The translations under genes and the position numbers were made by a program. The notes beneath the pieces were generated by a model. That model ran no database searches, had not been told where the DNA came from, and saw only the letters and a program-made list of their open reading frames with translations. A stretch of 64,000 nt of DNA. It comes from Methylibium sp965279545 (lineage in GTDB: Bacteria; Pseudomonadota; Gammaproteobacteria; Burkholderiales; Burkholderiaceae_C). Shown in pieces: positions 42,072 to 51,221 of this stretch. Numbering within the stretch: the first letter of the stretch is position 1; the number at the start of each line of letters is the position of its first letter. Location: NCBI RefSeq assembly GCF_965279545.1, contig NZ_OZ257250.1:1736001-1800000 (forward strand). Direction: 5' to 3'.

Positions 42072-44387
42072 CTACGGCGCAGCCATGGTGTGCAGCCCGC
42101 CGATCACGTCGACGTGCTCCTTCGGCACCAGCGCGGCGTTCAGGCTCGTGTAGCAGCCCGGACAGAAGTGCTCCCGGAACACGATCTCCGTGTCGACGTA
42201 GTGCGCCGGGTCGACGCGCACGTTGCGCCCCGGCGCAACCGCCGCCGAGTCGCTACGGGCCAGCGACAGGCGCTTGTCGTGGTCGCTGAGTTGCTGGCCG
42301 CAGTGCCGGCACGCCACGACTTCGGGCTCGCCCTTGCGTTGCACGATGGCCAGGTTGTCGTCGAGGGCGTGGCTGCGGATCGGGTCGACGTATTTCGGGA
42401 ACGCCCGCGGCGGCGGCGCCGAGCGGCGCGCGCGGTCGTCGCACATCGCTGCGCGCCGACGCGTGGTGCGCGGCGCGTCGGTCCGGCCGCCGTCGTCGAC
42501 GATCACACCATAGACATGCTCGGCCGCCTCGCGGCTGATCTTGCCGATGCGCAGGTCGGCGCTGACGGCGTCGGGATCGCGGCGCAGCGGATCGCCATAA
42601 CCGCCGCCGCCCTGGCAATGCAGGTAGAGCACATCGCCCGGCTCGAGCAGGCCGGCGGACATGCATTGGGCGGTGTCGAGCTCGCCGCCGCAGTCGAGCA
42701 GGTCGGTCGGCACGACGCCGCGCTCGAACATCTGCTGCAGCGCGCTGCGCCGCACGACGACGTTGTGGCCGGTGTTGCCCGGGTGGCCGCCGGCGAGGCC
42801 CTGGTTCTGCGCAGTCGCCATGCCCGAGCTGGACAGCACCAGCGCCATCGGCACCGCAGTGCCATGCGGCGTGATCGCGGCCGAGGCACTGACGCCGCCG
42901 CGCTGGCGGCCCGGCCCGCCCGAGTCGGGCTCCTCGCGCCGCCACAGCACGAGCAGCGGGTATAGCAGCTCGGTCATCTCGACGTCGGGCAGCTTGCCCA
43001 TCGGGATGCAGAACACGCCGCCGGTGTCGATGCCGTCGGCGGTCGGCCGCGCGCCGTAGCCACCGGCCATCGACTCCATCACCACGTCGACGAACGGCGA
43101 GTGACGCTTGCCGCGCTGGTCGAGGCCGGCGAGCACCGCGGTGTTCCAGGTGCCGCAGCAGGTGGCCTGCACGTGCGCCTTCAGATCGATGGTGGCATCG
43201 AGCATCTGCGACAGGCACTGCGCCGCCAGGTTGCCGATGGCCCAGGCGGTGGCGATCGGCGCCTTGTTGATCGCCGCCGGAAAACTGGCGTTGTTGATCG
43301 TGCCTTCGGGCGTGACGATGTCGAAGCAGCGCATCAGCCCGCCGGCCGCCCACGGGATGTTGCCCGCCAGCGTCGGCAGCAGCGCGAGCATGATGCCGCC
43401 GCGGGAGCCGGCGTAGGTGCAGTTGATGACACCGGCCTGCGGCGCGGTGCCGTTGAAGTCGAAGGTCAGATGGTCGCCGCGCTTGCTCATCGTCAGCGCC
43501 AGCTTGTGCGTACCGCGGTCGCCGGCCTGCGCCTGGTCGAGGTAGCTGGTCGCCTGCCAGCTTCCGTCCGGGGCCAGGCGCAGCTTGTCGCGCAGCCGGC
43601 GCTCGGCATCGTTCATCATCCGCTTCATCACCGCCTTGACGGTGTCGGGTCCGTACTGCGCGATCAGCGCCAGCAGCCGCTTGCGGCCCACCATGTTGGC
43701 GCCGACCTTCGCACGCAGATCGAGCCCGACGAGCTGCGGCACGCGCGAGCGCCGCACCCACATGTCGGCAATGTCCTTCTGCAGCGTGAACTTGCGGACG
43801 ATCTTGACCGGCGGCGTCGGCACGGCTTCCGAGAAGACGTCGGCCGCTGAGATCGGCATCGAGCCCGGCGTCATGCCGCCGAGATCGGGCTCGTGGCAGA
43901 TCGCGCTGGTCCAGGCGAACAGCCTGCCCTCGTGGAACACCGGCGAGATGATCACGACGTCGCTCTGGTGCAGCCCGCCCCCGATCCACGGATCGTTGCA
44001 CAGGAACATGTCGCCGTCCTCGATGCCGGGATTGTCGGCACGGTGGCGCAGCGTCCAGAAGATCGCGAGATCGATCGCCCCGGCGAGCATCGTGTTGTAC
44101 AGGCCGATCTGGACTTCCTGCCCGGCCTCGTCGTTGATCGTGAAGTCGTAGTCGTTCGCCTCGCTGACCACCGGGCTGCCCGACATGCGCTTGAGCGTCT
44201 CGCCCATCTCGTCGGTGGTCGACCACAGGCGGTGGCGGATCACCTCATAGGTGAGCGGATCGACCGCGTCGATCGCCTCCTGCGACACGGTGTGGACCTG
44301 CAGGCTCGGCGGCAGGGAGCGCAACAGCTCTTCGGGCGCGACGGGGCGGCTGACGAAGACTTCGGAGCCGGGAATCGTGATGTGCAT
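42072..44387 (-). CDS. HyuB/ketone-carboxylase alpha-type subunit with fused C-terminal zinc ribbon
   Basis: This 771-residue protein has a hydantoinase-B/oxoprolinase/acetone-carboxylase domain over residues about 40-600: DPLTYEVIRHRLWSTTDEMG, SPVVSEANDYDF, MFLCNDPWIGGGLHQSD, GSRGGIM, and CQGGGGYGDPLRRDP near 585. The last 130 residues are extra and carry two CxxC pairs (ACRHCGQQ and FCPGCYTS), a zinc-ribbon pattern. Acetone and acetophenone carboxylases use a separate small zinc-binding subunit, so this looks like a fusion of that subunit. It follows the HyuA gene by 14 bp, forming an ATP-dependent ketone carboxylase or hydantoinase. Confidence 0.87.
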   Translation of the reverse strand: MHITIPGSEVFVSRPVAPEELLRSLPPSLQVHTVSQEAIDAVDPLTYEVIRHRLWSTTDEMGETLKRMSGSPVVSEANDYDFTINDEAGQEVQIGLYNTMLAGAIDLAIFWTLRHRADNPGIEDGDMFLCNDPWIGGGLHQSDVVIISPVFHEGRLFAWTSAICHEPDLGGMTPGSMPISAADVFSEAVPTPPVKIVRKFTLQKDIADMWVRRSRVPQLVGLDLRAKVGANMVGRKRLLALIAQYGPDTVKAVMKRMMNDAERRLRDKLRLAPDGSWQATSYLDQAQAGDRGTHKLALTMSKRGDHLTFDFNGTAPQAGVINCTYAGSRGGIMLALLPTLAGNIPWAAGGLMRCFDIVTPEGTINNASFPAAINKAPIATAWAIGNLAAQCLSQMLDATIDLKAHVQATCCGTWNTAVLAGLDQRGKRHSPFVDVVMESMAGGYGARPTADGIDTGGVFCIPMGKLPDVEMTELLYPLLVLWRREEPDSGGPGRQRGGVSASAAITPHGTAVPMALVLSSSGMATAQNQGLAGGHPGNTGHNVVVRRSALQQMFERGVVPTDLLDCGGELDTAQCMSAGLLEPGDVLYLHCQGGGGYGDPLRRDPDAVSADLRIGKISREAAEHVYGVIVDDGGRTDAPRTTRRRAAMCDDRARRSAPPPRAFPKYVDPIRSHALDDNLAIVQRKGEPEVVACRHCGQQLSDHDKRLSLARSDSAAVAPGRNVRVDPAHYVDTEIVFREHFCPGCYTSLNAALVPKEHVDVIGGLHTMAAP

Positions 44388-44401
44388 GTGCGTCTCCTGG
44401 C

Positions 44402-46507
44402 TCAGGCGCCGGTCGCAATCGAGAGGTTGCCCAGCCGGTCGATCGTGCCACGCATGCCGCGCGGCACGACCACGGTTGTCGTCGGCACTTGGATGACCGC
44501 CGGACCGTCGATCACATGCCCTGCGCGCAGGCGCGTGTAGTCGTAGGCCGGTGTATCGACAGGGCCTTCGCGGCCATCGAGGCAGATCGGCCGGCGTTCG
44601 ATCAGCGCGTCGCTGACCGGGATGCCGTCGGCGCGCGGGATCTCCGGCAGCTCCGGCGACACCGGCAGCACGCCGGTGCCGCGCACGCGGTAGGTCAGCG
44701 CCTGGATGCCGGCGTCGCGGAAGCCCGAACCCGCACCGTAGAGCTGCGCGTAGAGCTGCTCGAAGCGGTCCGCGGCCTGCTGCAGCGATGCCGCCGACAG
44801 CGGGCCGGTCGACACCGGTGTCGCGACCTCGCCCATCTGCATGCCGTAGCGCATGTCGATCTCGCGGTGCAGCTCGGTCGACACGAAGCGAATGCCCTGG
44901 CGCTCCAGCACCGCGACGACCTCATGCTCGAGCCGCTCGAAGTTCGCAGCGACGTGCAACGGATCGAGCGGGAACAGTGCGGGGTCCGACAGCTCCCGCA
45001 CGACGCTGATGTCCGATGCGGCGAGGCCAAAGGCCGAGAACGCCGACGCCACCGGCCCGAGCGGCACCAGCACCTCGCTGGCGCCGACATCGGCACCATA
45101 GGCCGCGCAGTGGGCCGGCCCGGCACCGCCGAAGGCGTAGACGACGAAGTCGCGCGGGTCGTGGCCGGCCTCGACCGCGATCTTGCGCAGCATGTCGCCG
45201 GTCTGCGCGTTCTGTACCGCGTAGATCGCCGCGGCGGCCGCCTCGATGCTGAGGCCCAGCGGCTCGGCGATGCGGCGCCGGATGGCGTCGCGTGCCAGCT
45301 CGAGCGACAGCGGTCGCTTGCCGCCGAGCAGGCCGTGCATCGGCAGGATCCCGAGCACGAGGTTCGCATCGGTCACGGTCGGCTCGGTGCCGCCGGCACC
45401 GTAGCAGGCGGGACCGGGCTTGGCCTGCGCGCTCAAGGGGCCGACCTGCAGGTTGCCGCCGGCGTCGATCCACGCGATCGCGCCGCCGCCGGAGCCGATC
45501 GCCTCGACGCGCAGCGTCGGGACGTTCACGGGCGACTGGTTGATGATCGTCTGCACCGCCCGCACCGGTTCGCCATCGACGATCAGTCCGGCCAGGAAGG
45601 TCGTCCCGCCGACGTCGGTAGCCATCACGTTGCGGTGCCCCAGCTGCGAGGCCAGCTGCATCGCCCCCACCACACCACCGGTGAGCACCGAGCCGACGGT
45701 AGAGATCGCCGTGGCCGGTGCTTCGGCGGCGGTGATCGCGCCGCCCGAACTTTGCATCACGAGCAACGGTCCGGTCAGGCCCTCTTCGCGCAGCCCGGAT
45801 TCCAGGTTGTTCAGGTAGTCGCGCAGGCCCGGACCGATCTGCGTGCTCATGATCGTCGTCGCATGCCGTGCGTACTCGCGGATGCGCGGGCTCACGTCCG
45901 AGGACAGCGCGACGAACATCCGCGGCGCCTCCTCGAGAATGATCTCGCGCACGCGGCGCTCGTGGGCCGGGTTGCGGAACGCCCACAGCAGCGACACCGC
46001 GATCGCGTTCACCCCCTGCGCCGCACAGTCGCGCACGGCGGCACGCACCTCGTCCTCGTCGAGCTCGACGAGCACGTGTCCTTCGCGGTCCATGCGCTGC
46101 GCCACCTCCTTCAACAAGGACTTCGGCACCAGCGGCGACGGCTTGCGGTGGCCGAGCACGTTCTGCAGCTCCTGCGACGAGCGACCGAGGTAGCGTCCCT
46201 CGACGTTCATGATCGCGATCGAGTCGCCGTGGCCCTTGGTCGTGATGAAGCCCACCGGCGGCACCCTGCCCATCACGAGCGCGTTCAGCGACGAGGTCGT
46301 GCCGTGGGAGATGTGGTCGGTCTGCGCCAGGAAGGCCCGGCGCGTCACCGAGAACTGCTCGGCGAGCAGCGCCAGCACATCGAACACCCCCTCCGAGTAA
46401 TCGGGCGGGGTCGACGGCGACTTGGCGGAGACGATCCGCCCCGCTGCGTCAACCGCCACGCCGTCCGTGAACGTGCCGCCGACATCGATTCCAACCACGA
46501 AGCCCAT
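44402..46507 (-). CDS. HyuA/ketone-carboxylase beta-type subunit
   Basis: This 701-residue protein begins MGFVVGIDVGGTFTDGVAVD, the phosphate-binding motif of the ASKHA-like hydantoinase A/5-oxoprolinase/acetone-carboxylase family. Further landmarks are HGTTSSLNALV, SSDVSPRIREYARH, ATDVGGTTFLAGLI, GSGGGAIAWID, GPACYGAGGTEPTVTDANLV and FGGAGPAHCAAYG. The subunit activates the substrate with ATP for carboxylation or amide hydrolysis; the partner is HyuB 14 bp downstream. ATG 46507 is preferred to a TTG 33 bp upstream that falls inside a palindromic operator-like site. Confidence 0.9.
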   Translation of the reverse strand: MGFVVGIDVGGTFTDGVAVDAAGRIVSAKSPSTPPDYSEGVFDVLALLAEQFSVTRRAFLAQTDHISHGTTSSLNALVMGRVPPVGFITTKGHGDSIAIMNVEGRYLGRSSQELQNVLGHRKPSPLVPKSLLKEVAQRMDREGHVLVELDEDEVRAAVRDCAAQGVNAIAVSLLWAFRNPAHERRVREIILEEAPRMFVALSSDVSPRIREYARHATTIMSTQIGPGLRDYLNNLESGLREEGLTGPLLVMQSSGGAITAAEAPATAISTVGSVLTGGVVGAMQLASQLGHRNVMATDVGGTTFLAGLIVDGEPVRAVQTIINQSPVNVPTLRVEAIGSGGGAIAWIDAGGNLQVGPLSAQAKPGPACYGAGGTEPTVTDANLVLGILPMHGLLGGKRPLSLELARDAIRRRIAEPLGLSIEAAAAAIYAVQNAQTGDMLRKIAVEAGHDPRDFVVYAFGGAGPAHCAAYGADVGASEVLVPLGPVASAFSAFGLAASDISVVRELSDPALFPLDPLHVAANFERLEHEVVAVLERQGIRFVSTELHREIDMRYGMQMGEVATPVSTGPLSAASLQQAADRFEQLYAQLYGAGSGFRDAGIQALTYRVRGTGVLPVSPELPEIPRADGIPVSDALIERRPICLDGREGPVDTPAYDYTRLRAGHVIDGPAVIQVPTTTVVVPRGMRGTIDRLGNLSIATGA

Positions 46508-46528
46508 ACCCGTTGTCCCCGTTTTTTG

Positions 46529-46542
46529 ATTTGATATCAATT
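46529..46542. promoter_or_regulatory. Operator-like palindrome upstream of hyuA-type gene
   Basis: TTGATATCAA is a perfect 10-bp palindrome at 46531-46540, within ATTTGATATCAATT. The half-site ATTTGA also occurs in the inverted repeat next to the TetR gene at 54233-54251. The surrounding AT-rich stretch, in otherwise GC-rich DNA, suggests a promoter driving the carboxylase genes. Confidence 0.4.
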
Positions 46543-46639
46543 AAAGAAAGTGTAGAGAGAATCTGAGACTATGGCAAATTCTTCGAACGACTTCGGAGCC
46601 ATCGTTTTCCCCTAGGGCGGGACGGTGACCGCAGCGAAG

Positions 46640-47836
46640 TCACCGCGCAGACCCACCCACCTCGAACAGCGCGGCCGCCCCCATCCCACCGCCGACACAC
46701 ATCGCGACGACCACATGGCGAACACCGCGCCGCCTGCCCTCGAGCAACGCATGGCCCACCAGCCGCGCGCCCGTCATGCCGTAGGGGTGGCCGATCGCAA
46801 TCGCGCCGCCGTTGACGTTGTATCGGTCCGGGTCGATGCCGAGCTGGTCGCGGCAGTACAGCACCTGGCAGGCGAAGGCCTCGTTCAGCTCCCACAGGCC
46901 GACGTCGTCAACCGAGAGCCCGTGCCGCTTCAGCAGCTTCGGGATCGCGTAGACCGGGCCGATGCCCATCTCCTCGGGCGCGTTGCCGGCCACCGCCATG
47001 CCGCGGTAGTAGCCCAGCGGCTCGAGTCCGTCACGCCGTGCGGCGCCCGCCTCCATCAACACGCAGGCGCTGGCCCCGTCGGACAGCTGGCTCGCGTTGC
47101 CAGCCGTCACGACGCCGCCGTCGACGACCGGCGCCAGCACGGCCAGCGCCTCGCGGCGCGTGTCGGGTCGGTTGCCCTCGTCGCGCGCGAGCGTGACCTC
47201 CCTGGGCGAGACCTGGCCGGTTGTCTTGTCCTGCAGCAGCATCGTCGTCGTGATCGGCACGATCTCGGCATCGAAGCGGCCCGCGGCCTGCGCCTGCGCC
47301 GTCCGTTGCTGCGACGCGAGCGCGTAGTCGTCCTGCTGATCCCGCGAGACGCGGTACTTGTGCGCGACGAACTCGGCCGTCTGCAGCATCGGCATGTAGG
47401 CGTGCGGCGCATGCAGCAGGACGTTCGGGTCCTGCTCGGCCTGCACCCATTCGAAGTAGCGCTGCTGCAGCGCCGAGATGTTGTCCTGCCCGCCAGCCAC
47501 GACGACGTCCATGCCGTCGACGATGATCTGCTTGGCGGCCGCCGCAATCGCCATCAGGCCCGAGGCGCACTGGCGGTCGATCGTGTGCGCGCTGACCGCA
47601 TGCGGGAGCCCGGCGGCGAAAGCCGCCTGGCGCGCGATGTTGGAACCGGCCGTGCCGGCGGCAAGCACGGTGCCGACCACGAGGTCCTCGATGCGCTCGG
47701 GATCGAGGCGGGCCCGGGCGACAGCATGCCGGACCGCATGCGCCATGAGCGTGGGCGACTTCGTGTTGTTGAACGCACCCCGGAAGGCACGGCCAATGGG
47801 AGTACGGGCAGTCGAGACGACGGCAGCTTCACGCAT
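46640..47836 (-). CDS. Thiolase (acetyl-CoA acetyltransferase family)
   Basis: This 398-residue thiolase has the nucleophile Cys90 in DRQCASGL, NEAFACQVL, the histidine motif GGAIAIGHPYGMTGAR and the second cysteine motif CVGGGMGAA. It would cleave a beta-ketoacyl-CoA with CoA, releasing acetyl-CoA or propionyl-CoA. In this operon the likely substrate is an aryl-beta-ketoacyl-CoA made from a carboxylated ketone, as in acetophenone breakdown; that is inferred. It lies 132 bp upstream of the carboxylase genes. Confidence 0.92.
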   Translation of the reverse strand: MREAAVVSTARTPIGRAFRGAFNNTKSPTLMAHAVRHAVARARLDPERIEDLVVGTVLAAGTAGSNIARQAAFAAGLPHAVSAHTIDRQCASGLMAIAAAAKQIIVDGMDVVVAGGQDNISALQQRYFEWVQAEQDPNVLLHAPHAYMPMLQTAEFVAHKYRVSRDQQDDYALASQQRTAQAQAAGRFDAEIVPITTTMLLQDKTTGQVSPREVTLARDEGNRPDTRREALAVLAPVVDGGVVTAGNASQLSDGASACVLMEAGAARRDGLEPLGYYRGMAVAGNAPEEMGIGPVYAIPKLLKRHGLSVDDVGLWELNEAFACQVLYCRDQLGIDPDRYNVNGGAIAIGHPYGMTGARLVGHALLEGRRRGVRHVVVAMCVGGGMGAAALFEVGGSAR

Positions 47837-47945
47837 GGAGGTTCCTTGGCATTCAATCGGTCGCTGCGACGCCTGGCGACGCAGCGACCCGTGACGTGAT
47901 GCGGTGCGGCGCCGCGGAGGCACTCAACACCGGCGGCCCGCGCGC

Positions 47946-48728
47946 TCAGGCCGCTTTCGCAATGACAGCGGGATAGCGCCCCGACAGCAACGCCCCGGCG
48001 TTCGGCACGACGGGGTCGAGTCCGAGGTGGTCGAGCATGCGCCGTGTCGTGCAGATCGCCGTCGAGGTGACCGGGATGCCCAGCCGGTCCTGCACGAGCT
48101 GGACCGAAGGCAACGACGGCATCTGCACGCAGGCGGACAACACGACGACGTCGACGTTGCTCGTGTTCAGTCGCTTGACGTCCTCGATCAGCCGCGCCGG
48201 GTCGCGCCGGCCAACTTCGAGGTTGTCGGGAATCTCGAACGACAAGGCATCTACAACCTCGATGCCCTCGCCCTCGAGATACTCGACGACACGGTCGGTC
48301 AGCGCGCACATGTATGGCGCGAGCAGGGAGATCTTCTTCGCACCCATGATCTGCAGTCCCTCGACCAGTGCGCCGGCCGAAGTCATCACTGGCGCATCGC
48401 ACTGGTTGGCGCGGGCCACTTCCTCGAGTTCGCGCTGCACTTTTCGATGGTGCCCAGGACCCATCGCCATGATGGCAACCAGGCAGGCCGTGCTCATGAC
48501 ATCGACCCGCGCATCCGCCAGCTCGGCTGCACAGCGCAGGCCCTCGCGATTCATCGCCTCCAGTTCCTCGCGCGTCACCTTGTGCATGCGCATGCGACTG
48601 GAGTGGAAGGTGAAGCGCTCCTGCGGCCGCAGCACGGTGCGGGCGGCGAGCATGGCCGGAATCTCGGTCTCCATCGTGGTGTTGGAGCTGGGAACGATCT
48701 GGCCGATCCGGTAGGTTCGTGGCGTCAT
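47946..48728 (-). CDS. Maleate cis-trans isomerase (NicE/MaiA type)
   Basis: This 260-residue member of the Asp/Glu racemase superfamily opens YRIGQIVPSSNTTMETEIPA, characteristic of maleate isomerases such as NicE of the nicotinate pathway. The two catalytic cysteines are Cys82 (STACLVAIMAMG) and Cys200 (LSACVQMPSL). The protein converts maleate to fumarate without cofactor, so the operon probably generates maleate. It overlaps the thioesterase gene by four bases. A hydantoin-racemase role beside HyuAB was considered, but the N-terminal motif favours maleate. Confidence 0.88.
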   Translation of the reverse strand: MTPRTYRIGQIVPSSNTTMETEIPAMLAARTVLRPQERFTFHSSRMRMHKVTREELEAMNREGLRCAAELADARVDVMSTACLVAIMAMGPGHHRKVQRELEEVARANQCDAPVMTSAGALVEGLQIMGAKKISLLAPYMCALTDRVVEYLEGEGIEVVDALSFEIPDNLEVGRRDPARLIEDVKRLNTSNVDVVVLSACVQMPSLPSVQLVQDRLGIPVTSTAICTTRRMLDHLGLDPVVPNAGALLSGRYPAVIAKAA

Positions 48729-49180
48729 GACATGCTTCCGTTCACGATCAATTGGCGTTCGAGCGCCTGTCGCAAGGCAGGCGGGATCGGGGCCTTCTTG
48801 TCGAGCCGCCCCTGCGGCACGCAGATTGGCGTGAACACCCCGCCGAATGCGGACCGACCGTCCAGGCGCCTCGCTTCGGCGACGATGTCGAAACTGTGCT
48901 CACGCACCTGGCCGATTCCAAGCCGGATGTCGACAACATCGTCCGGGCACAACGAGGCCTGGAACGTCAGGGCCATGTGCTTGCAGATCAGATCGACCTC
49001 CGGCGCAAGCGCGACTGGCGCGCCTCGCAGCGCGCGCAGGAAGTGCCCCACCGCGCCAAGCAAGTAGTCGGGGTAGCGGCCCGCGTAGACGACCCCCGCG
49101 GGGTCGCAATCGACCCAGCGGGCGGTTCGACGCACCGTGAACGGCCGATCGGCGACGACGATCTCGACGCTCTCGTTCAT
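48725..49180 (-). CDS. 4-hydroxybenzoyl-CoA-type thioesterase
   Basis: This 151-residue hotdog-fold protein has the 4HBT motif ARWVDCDPAGVVYAGRYPDYL, with Asp in DCDPAG as the catalytic residue, a long central helix, and strands ALTFQASLCPDDVVDIRLGI and HSFDIVAEARR. It should hydrolyse an aryl-CoA ester, plausibly the hydroxylated product of the adjacent monooxygenase. It overlaps both neighbours by four bases. Confidence 0.88.
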   Translation of the reverse strand: MNESVEIVVADRPFTVRRTARWVDCDPAGVVYAGRYPDYLLGAVGHFLRALRGAPVALAPEVDLICKHMALTFQASLCPDDVVDIRLGIGQVREHSFDIVAEARRLDGRSAFGGVFTPICVPQGRLDKKAPIPPALRQALERQLIVNGSMS

Positions 49181-50331
49181 GCCGCCTCGCCGCCACGGCC
49201 GAGGCGACGCATCAGCTCCGGAAACTCGGCCCGCAGCCGCTCGTCGTCGACGCGGCCGGTGCGCGTCATGAACTGGTAGACGAACTCCTCGGCCGTCAGC
49301 CCGTCCATCCACTCGGCCATGCGCTCGTACCAGTTGTAGGACTGCTCGGAGGCCGCGATGAGCTTGTGCTTCTGCGGCGCATGGTCGCGCTCGAAGGCCG
49401 CCAGTCCCGCCGCGACGTCGCCGTCGCAACCCAGCAAGGCGCGGGAGAGCGCGATCGAGTCGGTCATCGCGATGCGGGTGCCCGATCCGATCGAGAAGTG
49501 CGCGCTGGCGAGCGCATCGCCGATCAGGACGTTGCGGCCGTGCGACCAGCGCGCATTGCGGATGACCGGGAACTGACGCCAGAGCGACTTGTTCGAGATC
49601 AGTTTCCGGCCGGCCAGTTCGGGCTCGAAGATGTCCTCGAACAAGGCATGCCGCTCGTCGTCGGACATCCGGTCCAGGCCCAGCCGGCGCCAGGTCGCGT
49701 CGTCGCACTCGGCAACGAAGGTGCTCATCTCGTCGCTGTAGGCGTAGTAGTGGGCGACGAAATGGCCGCCATCGCGCTTGCGGAACACGAGCGCCGGGCT
49801 CTCGAACACCTTCTTCGTGCCGTACCACGCGAAGTGGTTCGTCAGGGCACGCTGAGTCGTGCCCAGCTCGTCCGCGTACTGCCGGCGCAGCACCGAGTTC
49901 ACACCATCGGCGCCGACGACGACGTCCGCATCGCCGAGACCGAGCCCGGCCAGATCGTCGATCGACTCGATCCGATGGCAGAAGCGGATATCGACGCCGG
50001 CCCGCTGTACCTGGTCTTCGAGGATCTGCAGCATCGTCAGCCGCGGAATCGCACCGCCCCGCACGTTGAGGCGGACCTCGATCGCCTGCTCGCGCTGCAC
50101 GATGATCTGGCGCTCGTTGTAGCGCATCGCCGCGCACAAGGCGTCGTAGGAGTCGGCGTCGGCGTCCTGCAACTGCAGCAGGCCGGTGTCGGCAAGCACC
50201 ACCCCGAAGCCGAAGGTGGCGTCCGGGGGGTTCTGTTCGACGACATGGACGCTCCAGTGGGGCGCTCGACGCTTGAGCAGCAGGGCGAGGTACAGGCCCG
50301 ATGGCCCGCCACCGATGATCGCGACCTTCAT
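49177..50331 (-). CDS. Flavoprotein monooxygenase of the salicylyl-CoA 5-hydroxylase/2-aminobenzoyl-CoA monooxygenase type
   Basis: This 384-residue protein has the FAD motif VAIIGGGPSGLYLALLLKRR at the N-terminus, FGFGVVLADTGL, the DG motif VVVGADGVNSVLRR, and the GD motif LIGDALASAHFSIGSGTR. The last is distinctive of hydroxylases acting on salicylyl-CoA or 2-aminobenzoyl-CoA. FAWYGTKKVFESPALVF and STFVAECDDATWRRLGLD fit the same family. The C-terminal reductase domain of 2-aminobenzoyl-CoA monooxygenase is absent. It probably hydroxylates an ortho-substituted benzoyl-CoA. ATG 50331 overlaps the VOC gene stop. Confidence 0.87.
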   Translation of the reverse strand: MKVAIIGGGPSGLYLALLLKRRAPHWSVHVVEQNPPDATFGFGVVLADTGLLQLQDADADSYDALCAAMRYNERQIIVQREQAIEVRLNVRGGAIPRLTMLQILEDQVQRAGVDIRFCHRIESIDDLAGLGLGDADVVVGADGVNSVLRRQYADELGTTQRALTNHFAWYGTKKVFESPALVFRKRDGGHFVAHYYAYSDEMSTFVAECDDATWRRLGLDRMSDDERHALFEDIFEPELAGRKLISNKSLWRQFPVIRNARWSHGRNVLIGDALASAHFSIGSGTRIAMTDSIALSRALLGCDGDVAAGLAAFERDHAPQKHKLIAASEQSYNWYERMAEWMDGLTAEEFVYQFMTRTGRVDDERLRAEFPELMRRLGRGGEAA

Positions 50332-51185
50332 GCGGCCAGCTCCGGCGCCACCTCGAGGCGATGACGGTCGAACACCTTGACGACGCCGTCGAAGCCGCCG
50401 GTCAGGGCCGCGTTCCACAGGGCCGGCACCAGGCCGAGCGGCTTGCGCTCGAACACGATCGGCCCGGGCGAGCTGATGTGCCAGTAGCCGTCGATGGGAC
50501 CGTCGAGCCGGCATCCAGGCGCCTGCCTGCACGCCGCGACGATGGGCTCGAACTCGGGCACGTCGAGCACGAAGATCGATGCCAGCCCGGTGGCGGGCGG
50601 CGACTGCGACGCCAGGGCACGCGCCTTCTCCCGCCAGACCTGGTCGATCGATCCGAACGCCGACCCGCCGCTCCTCTGCGCGTCCTCGATCGCCATCGCC
50701 GCGTCCAGCGTCCGCGTCGCGTCGGCGGCGTCGAGCGGATTCATGTCCCGCACTTCGCGCGTGATCTCGAGGTAGTAGCCGTTGGGATCACGGAAGTAGA
50801 TCGACTCGATCAGCTCATGCCGGATCTGGAAGATGATCGGAATGCCCTGCGATTCGATCCGTTCGCGCCAGGCGTTCAGCTCCTCGTAGGAGTGGACCTG
50901 CCACGCGGTATGGGTGGCCTCGTAGCGGTAGTCGTCGCGCGGCAGCGTGTAGTCGGGCTGCTCGGCACCGATGTAGTAGAAGAAGGCGATCGTGCTGCCC
51001 TGGCCACTGCCGAAGAAGAAGTGCAGGAAGTCCGGGTGCTCGCGCGGACCCCAGCCGCGCGCAGAGATCGCGTGCACGAGGGGCAGGCCGAGCTTGTCGC
51101 GGTAGAACTCCACGGTCTCGCGCAGCTTCCAGGTCGGGCGCGCGGTGTGGTGCACACCGTGCAGGACGGGATGGGGGGATGACAT
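50328..51185 (-). CDS. Vicinal-oxygen-chelate (glyoxalase/extradiol dioxygenase) protein
   Basis: This 285-residue protein has two betaalphabetabetabeta VOC halves. The first has LHGVHHTARPTWKLRETVEFYRDKLG (metal His), ATHTAWQVHS and IESIYFRDPNGYYLEITREV (metal Glu). The second half (TGLASIFVLDVPEFEPIVAA onward, GYWHISSPGPIVFERKPLG) is more diverged. The size and two-domain layout suit a type I extradiol dioxygenase, but the acid residues are only partly clear, so a lyase or isomerase role is possible. It is the only candidate ring-cleavage enzyme in the operon. Confidence 0.8.
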   Translation of the reverse strand: MSSPHPVLHGVHHTARPTWKLRETVEFYRDKLGLPLVHAISARGWGPREHPDFLHFFFGSGQGSTIAFFYYIGAEQPDYTLPRDDYRYEATHTAWQVHSYEELNAWRERIESQGIPIIFQIRHELIESIYFRDPNGYYLEITREVRDMNPLDAADATRTLDAAMAIEDAQRSGGSAFGSIDQVWREKARALASQSPPATGLASIFVLDVPEFEPIVAACRQAPGCRLDGPIDGYWHISSPGPIVFERKPLGLVPALWNAALTGGFDGVVKVFDRHRLEVAPELAA

Positions 51186-51221
51186 CGACAGGTCTCCTGA
51201 TGAATCAAGGGGGGCGGCGGC

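Noticed and set aside
44489..46534. Plus-strand open frame of 681 codons
   Set aside because: Shadow of the HyuA-type gene; His/Arg-rich without a recognisable domain.
47946..48728. Hydantoin racemase call for the Asp/Glu racemase-like gene beside HyuAB
   Set aside because: The N-terminal motif SSNTTMETEIP and both cysteine contexts match maleate isomerases instead.
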